Positions 41,835 through 49,573 of a DNA stretch of 64,000 nt are shown one piece after another. The first letter of the stretch is position 1. Each line of letters begins with the position of its first letter. Origin of the DNA: Levilactobacillus tujiorum. Its GTDB lineage: Bacteria; Bacillota; Bacilli; Lactobacillales; Lactobacillaceae. The stretch is from assembly GCF_012641185.1 (NCBI RefSeq), contig NZ_JAAXLK010000009.1, forward strand, positions 45,456-109,455. Reading direction: 5' to 3'. The notes below the pieces were generated by a model. That model was not told where the DNA came from. It saw only the letters and a program-made list of their open reading frames with translations, and made no database searches. A program made the translations under genes and the position numbers.

Positions 41835-42770
41835 TCAATTTTCGCTCATCCCCAAATGCCGTAAAAAGTGAAGCATCTTGTGCCCGTTCAACGAGAGCAC
41901 CATGACCGCCAGAATGATCAGCGCGCCACCAAAGAAATCGTAACTAGTCAGTTGAACATTCAAAAAGGTGACGGAAAAGACGGTGGCCGCCAGCGGTTCG
42001 AACGCATCCAATAGACTCGCCGTCGTCGGCAAAATATCCGCTAAAGCGTGCGCAAACATCAGAAACGGAATAACCGTTCCAAAAATAATGATGTATATCA
42101 ATAGCCCAATTTCCGGCCCGTCAACGTGAACCGTTACTTGCCAAAAGGGCCCAAAAATATTTAAGAAAATACCGGCCACCAACAGTCCCCAGCCGGTCAC
42201 TGACAGTGCGCCAAACTTAGGCAACAAGGGCCGCGGTATCAGCGTGTTCGTTGCCACACCAATCGCCGATAAGCCTCCCCAGAAGAGAACGACTGGGGAA
42301 ATAGCTAAACTATTCAAGTGCCCGTGCGTCACAATCAGCAGCGTGCCAAAGAAGGCCATAATCATCCCCACGGCCTCGGGACGTGTCGGGGTGATCCGTT
42401 TAAAGAACAGGAAATACAAGCTAATGATGAACGGTCCTAAAAATTGAATAATAGTAGCAATCGGTGCATTGCCGTATTTTACCGCTTCAAAATAGCACAG
42501 TTGAACCGGAATCATTCCCAACAAACCATAGCTGACAATCCGGATAGCCGTTGGTTTTTGGCGCCAAATCTTTAACGGCTGGGCTCCCACAATGCGCGCG
42601 ATGATGAGAAGAATTAACCCGGCACTAATCATTCTGATCTCCGATAACCACAGCGCAGTGACCCGCGAATTAAGGGTAAATAGTGAACTGGCGGCTACAC
42701 CCGAGATTCCCCACAGCATAGCGGCCACACTAGCCAAAAAGATACCGCGTAAACGGTGCTGTTGCGTCAT
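41835..42770 (-). CDS. EamA/DMT-family transporter
   Basis: A 311-residue membrane protein with ten helices in two EamA repeats. The first opens GIFLASVAAMLWGISGVAAS and the second starts near SPVVLFWGGLSAIGVATNTL; ATIIQFLGPFIISLYFLFF and FAHALADILPTTASLLDAFE with PLAATVFSVTFL are the conserved helix ends. Members export amino acids, nucleosides or other metabolites, or import them; substrate is not predictable. GGGAGGGACTACG precedes the ATG. It is a single gene with an extended -10 TTTGCTATAAT about 80 bp upstream. Confidence 0.9.
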   Translation of the reverse strand: MTQQHRLRGIFLASVAAMLWGISGVAASSLFTLNSRVTALWLSEIRMISAGLILLIIARIVGAQPLKIWRQKPTAIRIVSYGLLGMIPVQLCYFEAVKYGNAPIATIIQFLGPFIISLYFLFFKRITPTRPEAVGMIMAFFGTLLIVTHGHLNSLAISPVVLFWGGLSAIGVATNTLIPRPLLPKFGALSVTGWGLLVAGIFLNIFGPFWQVTVHVDGPEIGLLIYIIIFGTVIPFLMFAHALADILPTTASLLDAFEPLAATVFSVTFLNVQLTSYDFFGGALIILAVMVLSLNGHKMLHFLRHLGMSEN

Positions 42771-43260
42771 CGTAGTCCCTCCCCTTGAATTGCCAAACTT
42801 AAACTCTTCATTTTCTCAGTCCCTCTTATCACTTAAAATTACTCAGCACTGATTATTATAGCAAAGTTACTTTTCAATTTTATCCATTATTGATAGGATT
42901 AATTTTTGTAATCGCTTTAATTTAAGCCACGCAAATAGGCTTCCGCTTACACGAAAGCCCATTACGCCCAGCAACGAACAGTCACTAGCGAAAATGATGG
43001 TAGTCGCCTGACATTATCCGTCCTTAATTTTAAGCTGAGAACAAACCTCGGGAATCGTCTTCCCGTAGCTTTGGTAGTTATTTTAGGCCATTGCCTTCCG
43101 GAAACCTCGCCACATCATTCGGTTAGCTTAGCGAGTAAATTAAAACCCAACATTGATTTACGCACGAACTTTTACGCCCCATAGTGATCGCACCGTGATG
43201 CGATTTCGTTACAGATAAATGTTTGCGCTTACAATTAGTCCGTACAAATCCGTTTTTCTG
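42771..43260. other. Long divergent intergenic region
   Basis: A 530-bp region between the divergent EamA and sugar acetyltransferase genes. It has low G+C and no frame with a ribosome-binding site. GGGCTTTC...GGAAGCC at about 42937-42959 is a weak hairpin. The acetyltransferase promoter (TACAAT at 43264-43269) ends the region. Confidence 0.45.
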
Positions 43261-43263
43261 TGC

Positions 43264-43269
43264 TACAAT
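43264..43269 (+). promoter_or_regulatory. -10 box of the sugar acetyltransferase gene
   Basis: GTGCTACAAT contains TACAAT 31 bp before the start codon. A convincing -35 hexamer at 17 bp is missing. Confidence 0.4.
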
Positions 43270-43299
43270 GGGCAAAAAGACTCGGAGGGACCCATCATC

Positions 43300-43869
43300 A
43301 TGAAAACGGAAAAAGAAAAATTTCTCGCTGGTGAACCTTACAATATCATGGACCCAGAACTTGCGGCAGAAGAGACCAAGGCGCGACGGCTCTGCAAGAT
43401 CATGAACGAACTGGACGACACCGCTTCAACTGAAAAAGAACACGTCATCCGCCAGCTCTTTGGCTCAGTCGGCAAGAGCCCCTGGGTACAGCCTAACTTT
43501 CGTTGTGACTTTGGCTACAACATCCATGTTGGCGACTACTTCATCTGTAACTATGACAATGTCATCTTAGACGTGGCACCAGTAACCATTGGTGACCACT
43601 GCATGATGGCACCCCACGTTCAGATCTACTCGGCCTACCATCCACTTGATCCGGCAGCCCGTGACGCGTTTACCGGTCTGGGTAAGCCCGTGACCATTGG
43701 CGATCACGTTTGGATCGGCGGTGGCGCCGTCATCCTGCCCGGGGTGACCCTAGGAAACAACGTCGTAGTCGGCGCTAATTCCACGGTTACCAAGTCCTTC
43801 GGTGATAACGTGGTGCTTGCCGGAAATCCAGCACGCGTTATCCGCAAGAATGTTCCTGTCACCGACTAA
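43300..43869 (+). CDS. maa: Maltose/galactoside O-acetyltransferase (Maa/LacA family)
   Basis: A 189-residue hexapeptide-repeat acetyltransferase. The N-terminal cap KFLAGEPYNIMDPELAAEET and RRLCKIMNELDDT are typical of Maa. The left-handed beta-helix includes FRCDFGYNIHVGDYFICNYD, the catalytic His in YSAYHPLDPAAR, and GDHVWIGGGAVILPGVTLGN. It transfers acetyl from acetyl-CoA to maltose, glucose or galactosides in the cytosol, perhaps to detoxify surplus sugar. The ATG at 43300 follows CGGAGGGACCC; earlier in-frame codons lack a ribosome-binding site and overlap the promoter. Confidence 0.92.
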   Translation: MKTEKEKFLAGEPYNIMDPELAAEETKARRLCKIMNELDDTASTEKEHVIRQLFGSVGKSPWVQPNFRCDFGYNIHVGDYFICNYDNVILDVAPVTIGDHCMMAPHVQIYSAYHPLDPAARDAFTGLGKPVTIGDHVWIGGGAVILPGVTLGNNVVVGANSTVTKSFGDNVVLAGNPARVIRKNVPVTD

Positions 43870-43892
43870 CTGAAAAATCATCTGAAAAAACA

Positions 43893-43931
43893 AAAGGATC
43901 AGTCGGAAATTTCCAACTGATCCTTTATTTT
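43893..43931 (+). terminator. Terminator of maa, bidirectional
   Basis: AAAGGATCAGT pairs with ACTGATCCTTT; ATTTT follows on the plus strand and TTTTG on the other. Confidence 0.85.
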
Positions 43932-43939
43932 AGCCAGGC

Positions 43940-44938
43940 TTAGGCAATCCAAGCCGAGTGAACGGGGATCTCAATCTTCCCCGCCGGCGTGATCGTACCG
44001 GCATAAGTTGCCCCGTGAATATCGAATTCTGCGACTAGCTTAAATTTCAACGTTTTAACTGGTGTGATGGACTGGCTACTTAGTTGTTTACCCGTAGCGC
44101 TGCGCGTGGTCTTGCGCACCGCTTGACCATCCTGATAATCGTAAATCAGCGTTTGTGCATTTTGTTTTAGCAGGACCACACGCTGAATCTGACCGCCACG
44201 CATCGCAATCCCAATCTTGATGTGCGCGCCAGAATCTAGGGTGGCTACCGTCTTGTTTGCCGTCAGCCCACCGCGTGTGAGCTCGCGCTTGACGATGTTA
44301 GGGTAAGTTCCCTTCACCACAGCATTGGCCGGCAACCAACCAATCGCTTTACCCGTCGCCGTTTCCAAGTACAGATACTGCTTCTTAGTTTTAGTCGTCA
44401 GCGACTGGATCGCGTACAGGGTCCTGTAACCATACGTGGTGCCGTAATGCACCGCTGCCGTCGTTCCTAGCGTTCCCGCAGGCATATTCCAAAAATCGTG
44501 AGTCGTAGTAGTGGTCCAATAGGCCGTCTTCTTTAGCGTCTTTAGTCGACTAATTTGCGGATGCGCCTTTAACTGGCTAAGGGCCACGTAGCCGCCAACC
44601 AATTTGGTATTGACCGCCTTACGCGAAGCAATCACCGTCCCGTGCTGCAACGGCGTCCGGGTGGTCAGATTCAGCCGCACGTAACGCCGACCCTTAATCT
44701 TAACCACCTTGTCGACCGTCCACAATTTCTGCTTGCTCTGTGCGGTCCCCAAAACCTTGCTATGAGCATAAGCAGCCCGGGGATAACTGTAAACCTTCGT
44801 TCCCTTAGCCTTAAACGTAAAAATCCGTTGTTGCGGATACGCTGGCAGTGTCACCCGCTTAGCTGCGTGGGCGGTCGTAACGCCACCCCACAAAGCCAAG
44901 CCCAGGCCACCAGCTACGGCAAGCTTGATCCATTTCAT
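43940..44938 (-). CDS. Secreted protein with GW/SH3-like modules
   Basis: A 332-residue secreted protein. Signal peptide MKWIKLAVAGGLGLALWGGV ends at AHA-AKR. The mature part has several SH3-like units: KGTKVYSYPRAAYAHSKVLG, the following KLWTVDKVVKIKGRRYVRLN and, further on, KKQYLYLETATGKAIGWLPA. The last 100 residues switch to a beta-rich end with TLKFKLVAEFDIHGATYAGT. No anchor motif or enzyme active site is visible. It is probably attached to the wall non-covalently, like the protein at 13918-14676. GAGGAGGG precedes the ATG. Transcribed alone. Confidence 0.72.
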   Translation of the reverse strand: MKWIKLAVAGGLGLALWGGVTTAHAAKRVTLPAYPQQRIFTFKAKGTKVYSYPRAAYAHSKVLGTAQSKQKLWTVDKVVKIKGRRYVRLNLTTRTPLQHGTVIASRKAVNTKLVGGYVALSQLKAHPQISRLKTLKKTAYWTTTTTHDFWNMPAGTLGTTAAVHYGTTYGYRTLYAIQSLTTKTKKQYLYLETATGKAIGWLPANAVVKGTYPNIVKRELTRGGLTANKTVATLDSGAHIKIGIAMRGGQIQRVVLLKQNAQTLIYDYQDGQAVRKTTRSATGKQLSSQSITPVKTLKFKLVAEFDIHGATYAGTITPAGKIEIPVHSAWIA

Positions 44939-45015
44939 GATTGACCCTCCTCGTTTTTTCTGTCCTCAACTTACTCTTTCTTCAAATTAACCGCGGTCTG
45001 GACGAACCGTCTGTC

Positions 45016-46434
45016 TTACAAATTCTGACCCTTTTCCCAAGCCGTCTTGGATAACAACAAGCCCTGTTTGACCAAATCATTGAACAAAGCGTGCGTCCGC
45101 CGGGAAACTTCCCCCGCGGTTTCGGCATTGCTCGTCGTGAGGAAGTCCGGCGCATCACCCTTGATAGCAGCATCCGTGGCGGCTACACGTGCGCGGCCAT
45201 AGGATTGACACCCCTCACGAAAGGCATTCACCGTTTCCACAAACTCATGGAAGTGAGGTTCAATCAACACGGACAAGGTCTTGTTTAACCAGTAAACGTT
45301 GTCCACGGAAACCTCGGTAGTCGTGTTCTTATAGTCTTCCGGCGTGTCCTTGATGTTGGTGAAGAACGGCACGTAAGGTGCATAGGCGAAGAAGCCCATG
45401 GCAATCCACTGAATAGCCGCATGATCAGGATCAACATCATTTCTAATCTGTAGAATTGAGGAACACTGGTTGCGGTCCATTGCGATTGGCCGGTACTTCT
45501 TCTGATCATCGGCCGATCCCGACGCAAACGTGCCAAATGGATCGTACGGCGTCCCGTTGTAGTGAGAAGACAAGAAGAATTCTACATCTTCAATGGCAAT
45601 CTTCTTGCTAGGTTGCCGGGTAAATGGCATGTCCTGATCGGTCGGCTGCTGATCCGTAATTTCTGGGTTAAAGAGTTTCTGCCCGTACCAAGTCCGTGGC
45701 GTGTTGTAGTACGCGTCATCTTCACCGTGAGTCCCAAAGATCTCACGGAAGTTAAAGGTGCCGGGCGTCGGATTCAAGTGATACTTAGCCACAAAGTCAA
45801 CCAGGTCCGTCGCCACTAAGAAGTTATCATGATCGTTCAAGTTAATCTCTTGCATTAACGTCTGGTTAGGGGCAATCGCGTAACTATCTTCTGGCAAGCG
45901 CATAGCTGCCCAGTGGTGTCCACCGGCCGTTTCCAAATACCAGATTTCATCACGGTCATTAAAGGCAATACTGTTGCTTTCGCCCGTCCCATACTTTTCC
46001 AACAAGGCACCCAACCGTTGGGCCCCTTCCTTGGCAGTCTTGACGTAAGGTAAGACCAGCGTGATCATGGCCTCTTCATTGATCCCATCATTAACCAGTG
46101 GGTCGTAGCCGAGCACGCGCGCATTGGTCGCCGTGGTCTCAGTCGCACTCATCCCCACGTTAAATTCATTAATCCCAGCTTCTTCGTATTGGCCGTCACT
46201 TTGATCAGCCTGCGGAGTGCCCGTGTAGCGGTAAGCGTGGTCCGGCAGGGAGACGTTAACGCCAGTCACAACTGACGTAAATTCAGCCTGTTTTTGGTCC
46301 GTGGCGGGATGCACCACAAACTTGATGGGGTTAATTGGCCCATAGCCATCCTCGTTACGCGCAACAATCGTGGAACCATCCATACTGGCGGCTTTACCCA
46401 CTAAAATCTCGGTACAATCGGAACTTTTCTTCAC
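45016..46434 (-). CDS. pepD: C69-family dipeptidase (PepD)
   Basis: A 472-residue N-terminal-nucleophile hydrolase. MKKSSDCTEILVGKAASMDG places the nucleophile Cys at position 7; removal of the short leader exposes it. STIVARNEDGYGP and YGTGESNSIAFNDRDEIWYL with ETAGGHHWAAMRLP are typical of peptidase family C69. It cleaves dipeptides in the cytosol during peptide nutrition. The start codon is a GTG at 46434 with GGAGGCGG upstream. Lactobacilli often carry several pepD paralogues; only this one lies here. Confidence 0.92.
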   Translation of the reverse strand: MKKSSDCTEILVGKAASMDGSTIVARNEDGYGPINPIKFVVHPATDQKQAEFTSVVTGVNVSLPDHAYRYTGTPQADQSDGQYEEAGINEFNVGMSATETTATNARVLGYDPLVNDGINEEAMITLVLPYVKTAKEGAQRLGALLEKYGTGESNSIAFNDRDEIWYLETAGGHHWAAMRLPEDSYAIAPNQTLMQEINLNDHDNFLVATDLVDFVAKYHLNPTPGTFNFREIFGTHGEDDAYYNTPRTWYGQKLFNPEITDQQPTDQDMPFTRQPSKKIAIEDVEFFLSSHYNGTPYDPFGTFASGSADDQKKYRPIAMDRNQCSSILQIRNDVDPDHAAIQWIAMGFFAYAPYVPFFTNIKDTPEDYKNTTTEVSVDNVYWLNKTLSVLIEPHFHEFVETVNAFREGCQSYGRARVAATDAAIKGDAPDFLTTSNAETAGEVSRRTHALFNDLVKQGLLLSKTAWEKGQNL

Positions 46435-46661
46435 AGTGTTCCGCCTCCTTTGCTTACCAGTATAGAATTATCAGGTGCTAAGGGCTAGGCTTTTTGCAAA
46501 ATAATTATCACTGCCATCAAATTATGATCAACACCATTATATGATTTAAGTGTTATACCTTGAATTATCGGTTATTATACGCACTTCCCTGGGTAATTAC
46601 GATCAAAAACCCTCGCTAATTTTTCCCAGCCCGCTGAATGGTAGGTGCGGTCCACGTCAAA
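46435..46661. other. pepD upstream region
   Basis: AT-rich sequence with TTATACGCAC and TATGATTTAAGTGTTATACC that can supply pepD promoter elements. No gene supported. Confidence 0.35.
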
Positions 46662-46689
46662 GAGCCTGAAACAAACCTGTCTCAGGCTC
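46662..46689 (-). terminator. Hairpin after the WxL protein gene
   Basis: GAGCCTGAGACAGG pairs with its partial complement CAGGCTC; the T run after it is short (CTTTG). CCTGAGAC also occurs at the gene's end near 46848, so a repeat-derived terminator is possible. The 165 bp between hairpin and stop codon hold no gene. Confidence 0.5.
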
Positions 46690-46854
46690 CACTGTTATGT
46701 CGATCCGGATGAGCCTACTACTAGGCTCGGCACCCGCAACGCTTTTGTCGATCGCTCCGTTAAGATTCAAAGCCCTAGTCGTGCTGCTTACTTTAAATCT
46801 GTAAAACGTGTGATTCTCTGACAACTTTAGTGCAATTACCTCGTCTCAGGCCCT

Positions 46855-49041
46855 CTAAGGCGCATCAATCAGCTTCCAAACCAGTTGACCAGCATAGTCT
46901 CCCGCGACTGCATCCCCCGCCACTTCGAGTGATGGTCCCGATTGATCGTCCCACTGCCCCGCAATATCCGTTTCCTCGTCCGGTACTTGCGTCACATGTT
47001 TAGGAACCACTGGCACTCCATTGGCGTCAACAATCGCACGACTACGGTTACTGGCACGCGTGCTTTTCTGTGAAAAGAGTAAATTACCGCGTAGCTGTGC
47101 GCCACTCTTACTATTGATAAATGGTTGCTCAAGGGCCACATCTACCCGCCAGCTTTGACCAACCGCCCGATCGTCTCTGACGCCCAACTGCCAGCCATTA
47201 TTGCGCTTAATTTGCAGGACGCCTCCGGTCAACCGCGTTTTCCTAAATGTTGCATCCTTAGGTAACTGCGTAAAATAAACCGATCCCGGTGCCCGCACTA
47301 ACTGGATCGTGACCTTATTCGAGGTCAACTGACCAGCTTGATCCGTGGCCTGTAAGGTCAACGTATTTTCTCCTTCGACCAATTGACTGGGTTTTACCGT
47401 CAGCTGAAAGGTCCCACTCGGTTCACCAGCGACCTGGGTTCCCGCCAACTCCGCCATCGAAACTGGCTTACCGTCAATCTTGGCGACCAGTTTGTAATCA
47501 GCCAATTCGTCACTAGTAAATGCCTCACCGTTATTCGTTAGGCGCCCTTTAATCGTCGCCGTGTCGTTATGCGCCAGCTGATAGGTTGAGGCGCCCAAGT
47601 TAGCCAGCTTCAGCGCAACATCCCCACGAATATAGTAGCTCGGTAATGGCAACTTCGTCTGGAAACTGGTCCCGTAGAAGAAGCTATCGGTATCGCTGAC
47701 CAAGGTCTTGTGACTAACCTTAGGCGCGACCCCCGTGACGGATACCGTGACTTTCGAATTATCTTGATTCATATTCTTCTGCCAAGTCTTCTTGATCTCC
47801 GGTTGAGCGAGTTCTGCTTGCGTAAAGGGTTCACTGATCGAGTCACCGTTATAACTGACCCCACCACTCAACCACTGGAGCTGGGCCGGAAGCGGAATCG
47901 TCATATTCAACGGTTTGACCTCGGAGCGACTGTTCTTAGTATCGTAATCGAACGTATATTGATACGTTACCTTTTCACCGGGGCTGATCGTCGTACCCGC
48001 TGAAATTTCACGGTTATGACTGTCTAATAGTTTGGCGTGGGCATCGATCCGTCCTAAACTGTCGGCACCATCAACTACCACTAAACCATTTTCACTAACC
48101 TTTCCGTTCCCTGTCGACCCGGTAACACCCCAGTAGGCATATTTTTGCGCCGCACTTACCCCTAACTCGTCTAAATCAATGGGAATCGTGTCCGCCACAA
48201 TATCCATGCTAGTCCGAGGTTCATTCGTCTTGGGATCCCGGTCATTAAAAACGTAGCTCATGGTTTTATGCTCAACGTTCCAATGAAGTCCCAAATGGTG
48301 CCACTGTCCATCTGCCATATCCGCAACCCGCTTAGGTTGAACGTGGTTAACCGAACTGTATTCCCCATGATTCGTATAGCTGGACTTGTCAGCAGGATAG
48401 CCACTGGCGATATGCATACCGTCTCTAACCACCCCATCGGTATCAAAGCCATCCCCTGCGCCAGGAATTGTTGAAATATTGGGATGGGTATCGAACTCTA
48501 ACGCCCAACTCTTCTGAACTGCCGAAAATGCGATCGTTCCGTTCAGTGCATTTCGATCATTACCCCAGACACCAAGCGATTGATATCCTGAACCGACCAC
48601 GTCCGAACCCTCATTTTGGAACACGAAGGCCATCCCTTCTGCCGCGGCCGCATGTTTATTGCCAAAATACAACCATAATGAGATGTTTTCATCCTGCATG
48701 AGGTTGAACCGGTTATCCATGCGGGGCGTTTCAAGCGGGTTCTTGTTTTGGGGAGACCACGTTGCCGTCGACCATACCGCACCAGATTGGACATCGCGAG
48801 AATCAGTGCTATCACGCGTAATCAACGCAATCGACTTCGGTACCGTCTTGGAATCAATAATCTTCGTAAAATTATCACCATCGCCCATAGTAAACATACC
48901 ATCTAGCGACACCCCTGGAGGTGCCGTATTCACCGCATTAACGCCATCCGCATCAAGCGTCATTGCAGCTGCGGTTTGGGCCTGAGCCCCCATCATCAGC
49001 AAACTCAGGCCACAAATAATCCCAGCAATCCACCATTTCAT
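46855..49041 (-). CDS. Secreted WxL-domain protein with L-type lectin-like N-terminal domain
   Basis: A 728-residue surface protein. The signal peptide is KWWIAGIICGLSLLMMGAQA. Residues 30-290 resemble an L-type lectin fold: SLWLYFGNKHAAAAEGMAFV, SWALEFDTHPNISTIPGAGD and WHHLGLHWNVEHKTMSYVFN are the carbohydrate-binding strands with the Asp and Asn. Ig-like parts fill the middle. The C-terminal WxL domain (from about 555) has NGWQLGV, SWRVDVALEQPF and ends DYAGQLVWKLIDAP; it binds peptidoglycan non-covalently. The ATG at 49041 has GGGAGG 8 nt upstream. The usual partner genes of WxL clusters (DUF916/DUF3324) are absent. The promoter contains a perfect CopY box. Confidence 0.88.
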   Translation of the reverse strand: MKWWIAGIICGLSLLMMGAQAQTAAAMTLDADGVNAVNTAPPGVSLDGMFTMGDGDNFTKIIDSKTVPKSIALITRDSTDSRDVQSGAVWSTATWSPQNKNPLETPRMDNRFNLMQDENISLWLYFGNKHAAAAEGMAFVFQNEGSDVVGSGYQSLGVWGNDRNALNGTIAFSAVQKSWALEFDTHPNISTIPGAGDGFDTDGVVRDGMHIASGYPADKSSYTNHGEYSSVNHVQPKRVADMADGQWHHLGLHWNVEHKTMSYVFNDRDPKTNEPRTSMDIVADTIPIDLDELGVSAAQKYAYWGVTGSTGNGKVSENGLVVVDGADSLGRIDAHAKLLDSHNREISAGTTISPGEKVTYQYTFDYDTKNSRSEVKPLNMTIPLPAQLQWLSGGVSYNGDSISEPFTQAELAQPEIKKTWQKNMNQDNSKVTVSVTGVAPKVSHKTLVSDTDSFFYGTSFQTKLPLPSYYIRGDVALKLANLGASTYQLAHNDTATIKGRLTNNGEAFTSDELADYKLVAKIDGKPVSMAELAGTQVAGEPSGTFQLTVKPSQLVEGENTLTLQATDQAGQLTSNKVTIQLVRAPGSVYFTQLPKDATFRKTRLTGGVLQIKRNNGWQLGVRDDRAVGQSWRVDVALEQPFINSKSGAQLRGNLLFSQKSTRASNRSRAIVDANGVPVVPKHVTQVPDEETDIAGQWDDQSGPSLEVAGDAVAGDYAGQLVWKLIDAP

Positions 49042-49087
49042 CCACTGTCCCTCCCAAAACTTGTCCAATAGCAACCTTACAGCTAGA

Positions 49088-49117
49088 ATTATACAGATGT
49101 AAACTATTACTAGTCAA
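49088..49117 (-). promoter_or_regulatory. WxL gene promoter with an embedded CopY box
   Basis: Minus-strand TTGACT (49112-49117) and TATAAT (49088-49093) are 18 bp apart. The spacer holds TACAGATGTA (49092-49101), overlapping the -10 box by 2 nt, exactly as the first CopY box does at copYB. TACAGATGTAAACT is shared with that box over 14 bases. Confidence 0.75.
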
Positions 49118-49186
49118 TGGAAATTTTACATATAAATAGTTATATACAACAACTATTATAAAAGCGGTTTCTCATGGACGTTTTTT

Positions 49187-49361
49187 CGCCTTACCGTTCG
49201 TCAAATTTGAGCTGGATCGCTGTGGGGAGGACGGCTCGAGCCACAGCGCGGTCTCGAACCTCGCTTTGAGCCGAAAGATCACGTCTCAAAGTCGCCATTT
49301 ACCAAAAGAACCATTTGGTAAATCCCACGGCTGAGCTCAAATTTGATTCACTCACGGCTAA
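49187..49361 (+). repeat. Dispersed foldback repeat, copy D (complete)
   Basis: Runs from CGCCTTACCGTTCGTCAAAT to ATTCACTCACGGCTA with CAAATTTGAGCT/AGCTCAAATTTG ends. The inner hairpin ACCAAA-AGAACCA-TTTGGT differs from copies B and C in a matched base pair. The other parts of 49042-49573 contain the WxL promoter and the ATPase terminator but no gene. Confidence 0.85.
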
Positions 49362-49520
49362 CATGGTGTTCTTCAGCAGCTGTTATCAGTTGGGTTAAAA
49401 ACGCTGAGTGTCCACACCTCTCAGCTATTATCGTAGTAAAATTCCCCAGTCAGAGTACGACCAATTTAGCCGGATTTAGCGCCGTGAATACCTCCCCACA
49501 TTGAAATGGCTCCTAATTAA

Positions 49521-49556
49521 AATAACCTCCCCAGGACTAATCCTGAAGAGGCTATT
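49521..49556 (-). terminator. Terminator of the P-type ATPase gene
   Basis: AATAGCCTCTTCAGGA pairs with TCCTGGGGAGGTTATT on the minus strand and TTAATT follows. Confidence 0.75.
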
Positions 49557-49573
49557 GTTAAGAATATGAAATT

